From: CAMAVH01 sp036500145
GTDB taxonomy: Bacteria > Pseudomonadota > Alphaproteobacteria > SMXQ01
Direction: 5' to 3'
DNA length: 50,509 nt
Assembly (NCBI GenBank): GCA_036500145.1
Contig: DASYCO010000072.1
Span: 1-50,509, forward strand
Below are positions 24,562 to 32,365 of this stretch, in pieces. The translations under genes and the position numbers were made by a program. How positions within the stretch are numbered: the stretch's first letter is position 1; each line of letters starts with the position of its first letter. The notes beneath the pieces are model-generated. The model had not been told where the DNA came from, did no database searches, and saw only the letters and a list, made by a program, of their open reading frames with translations.

Positions 24562-25323
24562 TCACGCGCCGATGCTCTGCTTCTGGATCGCCCGCGCCTC
24601 GTCCATCAGGACGCGCATGCGGCGGATGGCGGCGTCGAAGCCGATGAAGATCGCCTCGCCGACCAGGAAATGGCCGATGTTCAATTCCACGATCGTCGGG
24701 ATCGCCGCGACCGGCCCGACGCTGTCGAAGCCGAGCCCGTGCCCGGCATGACATTCGAGGCCGATGCGCGCCGCATGTGCCGCCGCCGCCTGAATGCGCG
24801 CCAGCTCGCGGCGCACGCCGTCGCCTGCCGGGTCTTCGGCAAAGGCTTCGCAATAGGCGCCGGTGTGCAATTCCACCACGGGCGCGCCGAGCGCCTTGGC
24901 GACGTCGAGCGCCGAGGGCTCGGGCTCGATGAAGAGCGAGACGCGGATGCCCGCCTTGCTCAATTCGCCGACGTAGCGCGGCAGCTTCTCCTGGCGCACG
25001 TCGAGGCCGCCTTCCGTCGTGCGCTCCTCGCGCTTCTCGGGAACGATGCAGGCGGCATGCGGCTTGTGGCGCAGCGCGATGGCGAGCATCTCGTCGGTCG
25101 CCGCCATCTCAAGGTTGAGCGGCAGGTCGATGTCGCGCACCAGGGCGACGATGTCGGCGTCGGAGATGTGGCGGCGGTCTTCGCGCAGGTGCGCGGTGAT
25201 GCCGTCGGCGCCGGCCGCGGCGGCGAGATGGGCCGCGCGCACCGGGTCGGGATGCGGGCCGCCGCGCGCGTTGCGGATGGTGGCCACGTGGTCGATGTTG
25301 ACGCCGAGGCGGAGCTTGCTCAT
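24562..25323 (-). CDS. pdxJ: Pyridoxine 5'-phosphate synthase
   Basis: Condenses 1-deoxyxylulose 5-phosphate with 3-amino-2-oxopropyl phosphate to make pyridoxine phosphate in the DXP-dependent vitamin B6 route. The 253-residue TIM barrel starts LRLGVNIDHVATIRNARGG, the family signature, with ADGITAHLREDRRHI, NLEMAATDEML and ELHTGAYCEAF. C-terminal ELNIGHFLVGEAIF closes the phosphate site. It lies 37 bases after rsh on the same strand and 10 bases before acpS. Confidence 0.97.
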   Translation of the reverse strand: MSKLRLGVNIDHVATIRNARGGPHPDPVRAAHLAAAAGADGITAHLREDRRHISDADIVALVRDIDLPLNLEMAATDEMLAIALRHKPHAACIVPEKREERTTEGGLDVRQEKLPRYVGELSKAGIRVSLFIEPEPSALDVAKALGAPVVELHTGAYCEAFAEDPAGDGVRRELARIQAAAAHAARIGLECHAGHGLGFDSVGPVAAIPTIVELNIGHFLVGEAIFIGFDAAIRRMRVLMDEARAIQKQSIGA

Positions 25324-25360
25324 CGGCCGGCCGTGATCTTGGACATGCTGGAAACCTTCG

Positions 25361-27535
25361 TCAGCCGCGCGCCCGCTCGACCGAATTGATGGCCGGGGTC
25401 GCGCGCAGCGCCGCGATGATGTTGGTGAGGTGCTTCAGGTCGTCGACCTCGACGTCGATGATCATCTCGAAGAAGTCGGTCGAGCGGTGCGTGATCTTCA
25501 GGTTGAGGATGTTGCCGAGGTTCTTGGCGATGACCGTCGACAGGCTGGAAAGCGCGCCCGGCTCGTTGATCACCACCAGCTTGATGCGGCCGACGTGATG
25601 GTCGGCGCCGACCTCGGCCGGATTCCATGCCACGTCGAGCCAGCGCTCGGGCATTTCGGCGAAGCTTTCCAGCGTCGGGCAGTCGATGGTGTGGATGGTG
25701 ACGCCCTTGCCCTGCGTCACGATGCCGACGACGCGGTCGCCCGGCAGCGGATGGCAGCAGCCGGCGTAATGCACCGCCATGCCGGGGATGAGGCCCTGCA
25801 GCGGCACGGCGTAGCCCTTGGCTTTGCCGTCCTTCTTCTTGCCGCGGCGCGGCGCCAGCGGCACCACGTTGTCGCCGGTCGGCGCCAGCACGGCCTTGCC
25901 CTTGTCCTTGATGCCGGGGAACACGGCGCGCACGACCTCGCGCCCGCTGTGGTTGCCGGCGCCCACGGCGGCGATCAGGTCTTCCGGCGCATCGGCCTTG
26001 AATATCTTCAGCACGCCCTTCAGGGCCTTGTCGGAATATTCGTAGCCTTCCTGGTCGAACGCCTTCTCCAGGATCGCGCGCCCGAGGTAGATGTATTCCT
26101 GGCGCTCGCGGTTGCGCACGAAGCGGCGCACGTGCGAGCGCGCCTTGCCGGTGACGACGAAGCTCTCCCAGGTCGGCGACGGCGACTGGGCGCGCGAGGT
26201 GATGATCTCCACCTGGTCGCCGTTCGACAGCGAGGTCTTGAGCGGCACGATGCGGCCGTTGACCTTGGCGCCGACCGTGTGGTCGCCGACTTCCGAGTGC
26301 ACGGCATAGGCGAAGTCGACCGGCGTCGCGCCGCGCGGCAGCGCGATCAGGTCGCCCTTCGGCGTGAAGCAGAACACCTGGTCCTGGAACATCTCGAGCT
26401 TGGTGTGCTCGAGGAACTCCTCGGGGTTCGAGGCCTGCTCCAGGATGTCGAGCAGCTCGCGCAGCCAGCGGTACTTCTTGCCCTCGGTGACGTCGCCGTC
26501 GCCCTGCTTGTACTGCCAGTGGGCGGCGACGCCGCGGTCGGCGATGTCGTGCATGTCGCGCGTGCGGATCTGGATCTCGATGCGCTGGCGCAGCGGGCCG
26601 ATGACGCCGGTGTGCAGCGAGCGGTAGCCGTTCGGCTTGGGCGTCGAGATGTAGTCCTTGAAGCGGCCCGGCACGACGGGATACTTGCCGTGCAGCAGGC
26701 CGAGCGCCGCGTAGCAGGCGCCGATGTCGTCGACCACGACGCGGAAGGCCATGATGTCGGAGAGCTGCTCGAAGGTGACGTTCTTGCGCTGCATCTTCGA
26801 CCAGATCGAATAGGGCGACTTCTCGCGCCCCTCGACCTCGGCGGTGACGCCGCCTTTGGCCATCGTCGCCTTCAGCTCGGCGACGATCTGGTCGACCATG
26901 GCGCTGCCCTGGTCGCGCAGGTAGCCGAGGCGCGCCATGATCGAGGCGCGCGCCTCCGGCTGCAATTCCTTGAAGGCGAGGTCTTCCAGCTCGTCCTTGA
27001 ACTCGCGCATGCCGATGCGCTCGGCGAGCGGCGCGTAGATCTCCATCGTCTCGCGGGCGATGGAGCGGCGCTTGTCCGGGTTCTGGATGTAGTGCAGCGT
27101 GCGCATGTTGTGCAGGCGGTCGGCCAGCTTGACCAGCAGCACGCGGATGTCTTCCGACATGGCGAGCAGGAACTTGCGGAAGTTCTCCGCCTGCTTGGTC
27201 TGGTCGGACTGCAGCTCGATGCGCGACAGCTTGGTCACGCCGTCGACGAGCTTGGCGATCTCCTTGCCGAAGGTGCGCTCGATCTCCTCGTTCGTCGCGA
27301 GCGTGTCCTCGACGGTGTCGTGCAGCAGCGCCGTCACGATCGTCGCCGTGTCGAGCTTCATGCCGGTCAGGATGCCGGCGACTTCGAGGGGATGGGAGAA
27401 GTAGGGATCGCCCGACGCGCGCTTCTGCATGCCGTGCGCCTTCATCGAGAAGACGTAGGCGCGGTTCAGCGCGTCCTCGTCGGCGGTCGGATCGTAGGCC
27501 TTGACGCGTTCGACGAGTTCGAATTGGCGGATCAT
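25361..27535 (-). CDS. rsh: Bifunctional (p)ppGpp synthetase/hydrolase (RelA/SpoT homologue, Rsh)
   Basis: Makes and degrades the alarmone (p)ppGpp. The 724-residue protein has all long-RSH domains. The HD hydrolase (about 25-180) has H48 in YFSHPLEVAG and H72-D73 in LLHDTVEDT. The synthetase (about 240-370) has RFKDYISTPKPNGYRSLHT. A TGS domain (about 385-450) has VFCFTPKGDLIALPRGATP, and a helical/CC region (about 560-610) has HYAGCCHPLPGD. A C-terminal ACT domain follows (about 645-720). Both catalytic centres look intact, so it should be bifunctional, as usual in alphaproteobacteria with a single Rsh. It follows rpoZ across 158 bases that hold a strong hairpin. Confidence 0.97.
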   Translation of the reverse strand: MIRQFELVERVKAYDPTADEDALNRAYVFSMKAHGMQKRASGDPYFSHPLEVAGILTGMKLDTATIVTALLHDTVEDTLATNEEIERTFGKEIAKLVDGVTKLSRIELQSDQTKQAENFRKFLLAMSEDIRVLLVKLADRLHNMRTLHYIQNPDKRRSIARETMEIYAPLAERIGMREFKDELEDLAFKELQPEARASIMARLGYLRDQGSAMVDQIVAELKATMAKGGVTAEVEGREKSPYSIWSKMQRKNVTFEQLSDIMAFRVVVDDIGACYAALGLLHGKYPVVPGRFKDYISTPKPNGYRSLHTGVIGPLRQRIEIQIRTRDMHDIADRGVAAHWQYKQGDGDVTEGKKYRWLRELLDILEQASNPEEFLEHTKLEMFQDQVFCFTPKGDLIALPRGATPVDFAYAVHSEVGDHTVGAKVNGRIVPLKTSLSNGDQVEIITSRAQSPSPTWESFVVTGKARSHVRRFVRNRERQEYIYLGRAILEKAFDQEGYEYSDKALKGVLKIFKADAPEDLIAAVGAGNHSGREVVRAVFPGIKDKGKAVLAPTGDNVVPLAPRRGKKKDGKAKGYAVPLQGLIPGMAVHYAGCCHPLPGDRVVGIVTQGKGVTIHTIDCPTLESFAEMPERWLDVAWNPAEVGADHHVGRIKLVVINEPGALSSLSTVIAKNLGNILNLKITHRSTDFFEMIIDVEVDDLKHLTNIIAALRATPAINSVERARG

Positions 27536-27651
27536 GTGCCAACCGCCTTAGGGCGGGTACTGGACTGGGGCTGCGACGCCGCGGCGCGGCGCGAAAGAGC
27601 GATCGAGGCGAAGGCTAGGTCTAGGCGATCAGGCGGAAGCGGCCGAAGGAC

Positions 27652-27687
27652 GGCAGCGCGGCATTGGAAATATCTGACCGCGCTGCC
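27652..27687 (-). repeat. Strong stem-loop between rpoZ and rsh
   Basis: Perfect 10-base inverted repeat GGCAGCGCGG/CCGCGCTGCC with a 16-base AT-rich loop; with a bulge it extends three more pairs. It begins 6 bases after the rpoZ stop on the minus strand. No T run follows, so it may be a Rho-type, processing or attenuation element rather than a full terminator. Confidence 0.6.
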
Positions 27688-27693
27688 CGTCAT

Positions 27694-28173
27694 TCACTCC
27701 TCTTCGTCGGCGCTCTCCGGCGCGACATTGTCTTCGACGACTTCGCCGTCGGCGTCCGCCTCGGCTTCAGCGGCTTCCTCGGCCGCGTCTTCCTCGGCGT
27801 CGATGCCCAGCGCGTCGTTGCCGACCGCGAGCACTTCGTCGGCGATCTCTTCCTCGACCAGGCTGCGGCGGCTCGCCGGCTCGAGGCCGATGAGGTCGTC
27901 GCCGGCGGCGAGCAGGTCGGGGTTGTCCTCTTCCGGCTCGTCCTTCTCGACGTGCTTCTGGAGGTTTTGGATCAGGTGCGCGTTCAGGTCGTCGACCTGC
28001 ACGCCGTCTTCGGCGATCTCGCGCAGCGACACGACCGGGTTCTTGTCGTTGTCGCGGTCGAGCGTCAGCGGCGAGCCGGCGGAAATCTCACGCGCGCGCT
28101 GCGCGGCCAGCAGGACCAGCTCGAAGCGATTGGGAACCTTGAGGACGCAGTCCTCGACAGTGATGCGGGCCAT
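27694..28173 (-). CDS. rpoZ: DNA-directed RNA polymerase omega subunit with long acidic tail
   Basis: Assembly chaperone of RNA polymerase and, in proteobacteria, part of a ppGpp-binding site. Residues 1-60 are the omega core: MARITVEDCVLKVPNRFELVLLAAQRAREIS, then NPVVSLREIAEDGV. Omega of E. coli is 91 residues; this one is 159. About residues 70-159 form a strongly acidic extension (EKDEPEEDNPDLL, then EEDAAEEAAEAEADADGEVV, ending EEE). Acidic tails on omega occur in other alphaproteobacteria, but this one is long. The linkage to rsh, which makes ppGpp, is classical. Confidence 0.96.
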   Translation of the reverse strand: MARITVEDCVLKVPNRFELVLLAAQRAREISAGSPLTLDRDNDKNPVVSLREIAEDGVQVDDLNAHLIQNLQKHVEKDEPEEDNPDLLAAGDDLIGLEPASRRSLVEEEIADEVLAVGNDALGIDAEEDAAEEAAEAEADADGEVVEDNVAPESADEEE

Positions 28174-28211
28174 TGAAAGTCGGTCTCCAAACCTTTGGAA
28201 GAATTAGGCGA

Positions 28212-28240
28212 TATATAGGTGCCGCGCCCCCGAAACGCAA
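28212..28240 (-). promoter_or_regulatory. Likely sigma-70 promoter of rpoZ
   Basis: On the minus strand TTGCGT (28240-28235), a 17-base spacer, then TATATA (28217-28212). The predicted start is near 28205, about 32 bases before the rpoZ ATG. The spacing is ideal and the AT-rich -10 stands out in a GC-rich gap. Confidence 0.6.
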
Positions 28241-28329
28241 GGCAAACCGCCGCATTTGCGGCCCCTGTGCGGCCCATGCGCCGCACCTGTGGCCGGCCGG
28301 CTACGGCGCCGGAAAGGGCCCCGCCGGCC

Positions 28330-28824
28330 CTAGCGATCCGCCAGGGGCCGGGTTTCCTGCCCCGGGTCGAGGGCGGCCAGCAGCTCGCCGATGGCCTGCC
28401 CGCTCGCCGGATGGCGCCAGGCCGGGGCCAGTTCCGCCAGGGGCCTGAGCACGAAGGCCCGGCCGGCCATGCGCGGATGCGGCAGCAAAGGGGCCGCCGG
28501 GCCGGGATTCACCATGTCATGATAGGCCAGCAGGTCGAGATCCAGGGTCCGCGCCCCGTTCACCACCTCGCGCGTCCGGCCGTAGGCGTCCTCGATCCGG
28601 TGCAGCAGCGCCAGCAGCGCGGCCGGCGGCAGGTCGGTCTCCACGGCGGCCACGGCGTTGACGAACCAGGGCTGGTCGGAAACCGGCACCGGCGCCGTCT
28701 CGATCCAGGCGGTTCCCGCCACCCGCAGGCCGGCGCGCTCCAGGTCGGCCAGGGCCGCCCGGATCGTCTCGCGCGGCGAACCGGCGCGGGATGATAAATT
28801 TGCCCCAAGTCCTATAAAAATCAT
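28330..28824 (-). CDS. folK: 2-amino-4-hydroxy-6-hydroxymethyldihydropteridine pyrophosphokinase
   Basis: Transfers pyrophosphate from ATP to hydroxymethyl-dihydropterin in folate synthesis. The 164 residues open MIFIGLGANLSSRAG and contain QPWFVNAVAAVET, RTLDLDLLAY (the signature with the two Mg-binding aspartates) and LPHPRMAGRAFVLRPLAELAP. It stands alone at the left side of a divergent gap and precedes rpoZ by 156 bases. The first 15 codons are noticeably AT-rich compared with the rest, which may favour translation initiation. Confidence 0.96.
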   Translation of the reverse strand: MIFIGLGANLSSRAGSPRETIRAALADLERAGLRVAGTAWIETAPVPVSDQPWFVNAVAAVETDLPPAALLALLHRIEDAYGRTREVVNGARTLDLDLLAYHDMVNPGPAAPLLPHPRMAGRAFVLRPLAELAPAWRHPASGQAIGELLAALDPGQETRPLADR

Positions 28825-28990
28825 GCGCTTATCTGTTCGCTTGCTTGTCCGGCGGCAGGATCGTTGCTAGACAATAGAGGAAGGTCAACGACGGCCGCCG
28901 TTATTTTACGGACCAAGGCCGCGTCTGTCGCATTTTCGGCTCGCCTCCGCACCTTCCTCCGGAAGCGCCGTTATTTATGGGATTTTCTCC

Positions 28991-29620
28991 ATGATGCATT
29001 TCTACGCCCAGGACCGGATGGCCATGTTCATCGACGGGTCCAACCTCTACTCCGCCGCCCGCGCCCTCGGCTTCGACATCGACTACAAGAAGCTGCTCGG
29101 CGTCTTCGCCGGCAAGGGCCGCCTGATCCGCGCCTTCTATTACACGGCGCTCACCGACGACCAGGAATATTCGCCCATCCGCCCGCTCGTCGACTGGCTC
29201 GACTACAACGGCTACACGATGGTGACGAAGCCGGCGAAGGAATACACCGACGCCACCGGCCGCCGGAAGATCAAGGGCAACATGGACATCGAGCTCGCCA
29301 TCGACGTGATGGAGATGGCCGAGCGGCTCGACCACATCGTGCTGTTCTCCGGCGACGGCGACTTCCGCCGCCTCGTCGAGGCCGTGCAGCGCCGCGGCGT
29401 GCGCGTCAGCGTCGTCTCCACCATCCGCTCCTCGCCGCCGATGGTCGCCGACGAGCTGCGCCGCCAGGCCGACAACTTCATCGAGCTGCAGGACCTCGCC
29501 TCGCAGATCGCGCGCGTCCACAACGGCGCCCAGCAGATGCCGGCCGCCACCCCGGCCCGCCCGCAGCCGCAGGACACGGAAGAGACCGACGCCTTCTACG
29601 CGCAGCAGCAGAACCGCTGA
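28991..29620 (+). CDS. NYN domain (LabA/DUF88-like) putative ribonuclease
   Basis: A 209-residue PIN-like protein. The acidic active-site positions appear as MAMFIDGSNLYSAA near the start, GNMDIELAIDVMEMAE in the middle, and HIVLFSGDGDFRRLVEA, then GVRVSVVST; this is the LabA-like NYN pattern. The C-terminal 40 residues are Gln/Ala/Pro-rich and probably disordered. Family members are thought to be RNases acting in RNA turnover. It begins MMHFYAQD (either of two adjacent ATGs), 166 bases from the divergent folK. The uracil-DNA glycosylase follows after 31 bases, suggesting co-transcription. Confidence 0.92.
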   Translation: MMHFYAQDRMAMFIDGSNLYSAARALGFDIDYKKLLGVFAGKGRLIRAFYYTALTDDQEYSPIRPLVDWLDYNGYTMVTKPAKEYTDATGRRKIKGNMDIELAIDVMEMAERLDHIVLFSGDGDFRRLVEAVQRRGVRVSVVSTIRSSPPMVADELRRQADNFIELQDLASQIARVHNGAQQMPAATPARPQPQDTEETDAFYAQQQNR

Positions 29621-29651
29621 CGCCGCGCATCGGCCGCTTCGAGCTTCCGCC

Positions 29652-30347
29652 ATGGCGAAGACCGACGCCTCGCGCAGCGCCGCGCCGCAGATCGCGGCAT
29701 CCCAGATCGCAGCCTCCCAGCCTGGCCGCGACTGCCCGCTCTGCCCGCGCCTGCACGGCTTCCTGCAGGACCAGCGCAAGGCGCATCCCGACTGGCATAA
29801 CGCGCCGGTGCCGTCCTTCGGCGCCGCCGACGCCAAGCTGCTGATCGTCGGCCTGGCGCCGGGCCTGCGCGGCGCCAACCGCACCGGCCGGCCCTTCACC
29901 GGCGACTATGCCGGCAAGCTGCTCTACCCGACGCTCATCAAGCTCGGCCTCGCCAAGGGCGAATTCCTCGAACGGCCCGACGACGGCCTGACGCTGGTCG
30001 ACACGCGCATCACCAACGCCGTGCGCTGCGTGCCGCCGCAGAACAAGCCCGAGACGAGCGAGATCAAGACCTGCAACAATTTCCTCGCCACCGAGATCGC
30101 GGCGATGCCGAAGCTGAAGGCGATTCTGGCCCTAGGCGGCATCGGCCATTTCGCCGTGCTCGCCGCATTAGGATTGAAGCGCGCCCCCTACCCCTTCGGC
30201 CACGCCGCCATGCACGAACTGCCGAACGGCCTGATGCTGGCGAACAGCTACCACTGCTCGCGCCTCAACACGAACACGGGACGGCTGACGACGGCGATGT
30301 TCGAGGATGTGGTGAAGACGATTAAGTCTGCGATGCGCGATTCTTAA
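29652..30347 (+). CDS. Family 5 (UdgB-type) uracil-DNA glycosylase
   Basis: Removes uracil and some other deaminated bases from DNA. The 231-residue protein has the family 5 motifs GLAPGLRGANRTGRPFTGDYAG-type sequence around residues 67-88 and HCSRLNTNTGRLT near the end. The residue after the His is Cys where Mycobacterium UdgB has Pro (HPSQ). Four cysteines (CPLC at the N-terminus, plus AVRC and KTC near the middle) fit the [4Fe-4S] cluster of this group. The first 20 residues contain two 15-base in-frame tandem repeats (QIAAS twice) and are probably a flexible tail. It forms a short operon with the NYN nuclease gene. Confidence 0.92.
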   Translation: MAKTDASRSAAPQIAASQIAASQPGRDCPLCPRLHGFLQDQRKAHPDWHNAPVPSFGAADAKLLIVGLAPGLRGANRTGRPFTGDYAGKLLYPTLIKLGLAKGEFLERPDDGLTLVDTRITNAVRCVPPQNKPETSEIKTCNNFLATEIAAMPKLKAILALGGIGHFAVLAALGLKRAPYPFGHAAMHELPNGLMLANSYHCSRLNTNTGRLTTAMFEDVVKTIKSAMRDS

Positions 30348-30499
30348 TTCTTAGATTTGAGCCGCAGCAGGCTAACGCGCTAATCACCCGCACATTTATC
30401 GTGCAATCTGCTCATCGATGTTTGGTTAACCCCCCTGCATTCTCGAATACAAGAGCATGCATATCCAATATTCATCCAATCCATTCCGGGGGATACACC

Positions 30500-31171
30500 A
30501 TGAAAATTAACATCGCCGCCATTGCGGTAGGCGCGTCGTTGGCGGCTCTGATCGCAACCTCGGCTCAGGCGCAAGAGTCCAACAATCGCTATCTGCGTAT
30601 CGATTCCGGTTACTCCTTCTCGCGCGACGCGGGCGGTGATCTCGACACTGACGTCGATAATTCCTATATCGTCGGCGTCGGCGCTGGCTATCGCTTCAAT
30701 TCCAACATCCGCGCCGACCTCACCGTCGGCTATCGCGGTGGTTATGAAGCAAAGGACACCCTCACGTCCGGCACTTTCACGGTGGACGCCGAAGGCGATG
30801 TCAGCAGCCTCGCCGGCTTGCTGAACCTCTATTACGATATCGGCAAATACGGCGTCTTCACGCCTTATGTCGGCGGCGGCATCGGCCTCTCGCGCAACAA
30901 GATCGACGACGTCGCTATCAGCTCGGGTGGTGTCGGTCTCGGCCAAATCGACGGCGACGACCGCATCAGCTTTGCCTGGCAGCTCAGCGCCGGCACGTCG
31001 ATCGAGCTGAGCAAGGCCGTGAGCCTGGATATCGGCTATCGCTATATCGATCTCGGCAAAGCCGAAACGTCCGACAACGGTAATGCGGGCGGCACGCCGA
31101 TTACCGGCCTTCACCAGGAAGGCGACCTGCGGGCCCACGAAGTGCAGGTCGGCATCCGCTTCGCCCTTTAA
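30500..31171 (+). CDS. Outer-membrane beta-barrel protein (opacity/OmpA-like porin fold)
   Basis: A 223-residue exported protein. The signal peptide is MKINIAAIAVGASLAALIATSAQA, with cleavage likely after residue 24. The rest shows alternating beta-strand patterns of an eight-stranded barrel: RYLRIDSGYSFSRDAGG, IVGVGAGYRFNSNIRADL, TPYVGGGIGLSRNKID, VSLDIGYRYIDLGKAE, and a C-terminal strand ending in an aromatic-containing FAL for BAM recognition. The start at 30500 follows a GGGGGAT ribosome site. Codons ending in T (ggt, cgt, tat, gct) are more frequent than in neighbours, a pattern that fits high expression, though recent transfer is an alternative. A UUCG-capped terminator follows. Confidence 0.88.
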   Translation: MKINIAAIAVGASLAALIATSAQAQESNNRYLRIDSGYSFSRDAGGDLDTDVDNSYIVGVGAGYRFNSNIRADLTVGYRGGYEAKDTLTSGTFTVDAEGDVSSLAGLLNLYYDIGKYGVFTPYVGGGIGLSRNKIDDVAISSGGVGLGQIDGDDRISFAWQLSAGTSIELSKAVSLDIGYRYIDLGKAETSDNGNAGGTPITGLHQEGDLRAHEVQVGIRFAL

Positions 31172-31188
31172 GCACTCTACTTGATAAA

Positions 31189-31216
31189 AAAAGCGCCCGG
31201 TTCGCCGGGCGCTTTT
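31189..31216 (+). terminator. UUCG-capped Rho-independent terminator
   Basis: Perfect 12-base stem AAAAGCGCCCGG/CCGGGCGCTTTT with TTCG loop, 18 bases after the beta-barrel gene stop. The T/A ends make it usable in both directions, so it also ends the convergent molybdoenzyme gene. Confidence 0.93.
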
Positions 31217-31237
31217 CTTATGCCCGCAGAGAGCGGA

Positions 31238-31924
31238 CTACCCATACCTCTGCTCGGTCCATGGGTCGCCGACGTTGTGGTAGCCGCGCACTTCCCAGTA
31301 GCCGGGCTTGTCGCGCTCCAGGAAGACAATGCGTCTCACCCACTTCGCGCTTTTCCATAGATAGAGCTTGGGCAGGATGATGCGCGCCGGGCCGCCGTGC
31401 TCGGCGGTGATGGGCTGGCCCTGCCAGCTGTGAGCGATCAGCACGTCGTCGTCGTCGAAATATGCGAGCGGCACGTTCGTGGTGTAGCCGTCGTGGCTCT
31501 CGAAGCTGAGATGCGTCGCCGTCGGCTTCGGCTTGACCAGCGCCAGCAGATGCCTCGCCGAGACGCCTGCCCACTTGTTGTCGTAGAGCGACCAGGTGGT
31601 GACGCAGTGGATGTCGGAGATATCCTCGACCTGCGGCTGGGACATGAAGTCGGCCCACTGCCAGACAAGCGGCGCCTCGACGGCGCCGTCCACTTCCAGC
31701 TTCCATTTCTCATGGGGGATCTGCGGCTGCAGGCCGAGGTCGAGCACCGGCCATTTCTCGACCAGGCGCTGGCCCGGCGGCAGGCGCTGCTTGTGGCCGG
31801 CGTCCGCTTGGCCGGTCAGATGCCGGCCGGCGGCAGCTTCCGCCTGCTTCTTGCCGATCAGCTTGTCCTTGATGCGGCCGAGAATCGGGATGCCGCCGTC
31901 GTTCTTGGAATCGTCGTCCGCCAT
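31238..31924 (-). CDS. Sulfite-oxidase-like molybdopterin oxidoreductase (YuiH-like)
   Basis: A 228-residue soluble protein with the SUOX (oxidoreductase molybdopterin-binding) fold. The molybdenum-ligating cysteine is C107 in DISDIHCVTTWSLYDNKW. Other conserved segments are WKLEVDGAVEAPLVW, HLSFESHDGYTTNVPL, HGGPARIILPKLYLWKSAKWV and GYWEVRGYHNVGDPWTEQRY. There is no twin-arginine signal; the N-terminal 50 residues are polar (KKQAEAAAGRHL), pointing to a cytoplasmic enzyme, in contrast to MsrP/YedY. Substrate unknown. It is probably in an operon with the small acidic protein gene upstream (57 bases apart). Confidence 0.93.
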   Translation of the reverse strand: MADDDSKNDGGIPILGRIKDKLIGKKQAEAAAGRHLTGQADAGHKQRLPPGQRLVEKWPVLDLGLQPQIPHEKWKLEVDGAVEAPLVWQWADFMSQPQVEDISDIHCVTTWSLYDNKWAGVSARHLLALVKPKPTATHLSFESHDGYTTNVPLAYFDDDDVLIAHSWQGQPITAEHGGPARIILPKLYLWKSAKWVRRIVFLERDKPGYWEVRGYHNVGDPWTEQRYG

Positions 31925-31981
31925 GCTGCCCCCTGCCCGTTTCCGAAAGTCTAGGGTCGGACCGGGGCGGCGTCCATCGGC

Positions 31982-32299
31982 TTAGGACGGCTCACGCCTG
32001 ACGCAGCGCGAGGCGATCAGCTCGACGGGGATGACGAGGCCGTAGCCGTCGTAGTCCGGGTCTTCGATGTCGTCCTCGTCGACCAGGGTGGCCTCCCAGT
32101 CGGCATAGGGGTCGGCCTCGGCGATGACGGCCTGGGACTCCTGGAGGAATTCGACGACGACGAAGCGCAATCCGCGCGGCAAGGTCTTGTCGTAGCCCGC
32201 CGTCGCCGGCGTCTTCCACAGCGTCAGGACTTCGGCGTCGAAGACCTTCATGACTTCGTAGCGCTCGCCTTCCTTGGGGATCAGTTCTTCGTCCGACAT
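31982..32299 (-). CDS. Small acidic protein of unknown function
   Basis: A 105-residue soluble protein that I do not recognise. It begins MSDEELIPKEGERYEVMKVFDAEVLTLWKTP, continues TLPRGLRFVVVEFLQESQ, then an acidic stretch DWEATLVDEDDIEDPDYD, and ends GLVIPVELIASRCVRREPS. The layout suggests a small beta-rich domain. Codon use matches the neighbours and the start has a usable ribosome site, so it is likely real. It lies between smpB (50 bases) and the molybdoenzyme gene (57 bases), all on the minus strand. Confidence 0.7.
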   Translation of the reverse strand: MSDEELIPKEGERYEVMKVFDAEVLTLWKTPATAGYDKTLPRGLRFVVVEFLQESQAVIAEADPYADWEATLVDEDDIEDPDYDGYGLVIPVELIASRCVRREPS

Positions 32300-32320
32300 C
32301 GCCTTCTCTCTCGCTCTTAA

Positions 32321-32365
32321 CTCTTGTCGCGCCCTGGCTCTTGTCGCGCCTAGCTTTTATCGCGC
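32321..32365 (-). repeat. Decayed 16-17 base tandem repeat at the 3' end of smpB
   Basis: On the minus strand three consecutive units, GCGCGATAAAAGCTAG, GCGCGACAAGAGCCAGG and GCGCGACAAGAG, run from the last codons of smpB into the gap. In frame, unit 1 encodes the terminal RDKS and stop codon; units 2 and 3 would encode RDKS again. This is a duplicated gene end. Confidence 0.8.

Noticed and set aside
25320..27542. Open frame overlapping rsh on the same strand
   Set aside because: Composition is Arg/His/Pro-rich shadow coding; the rsh frame has all family domains.
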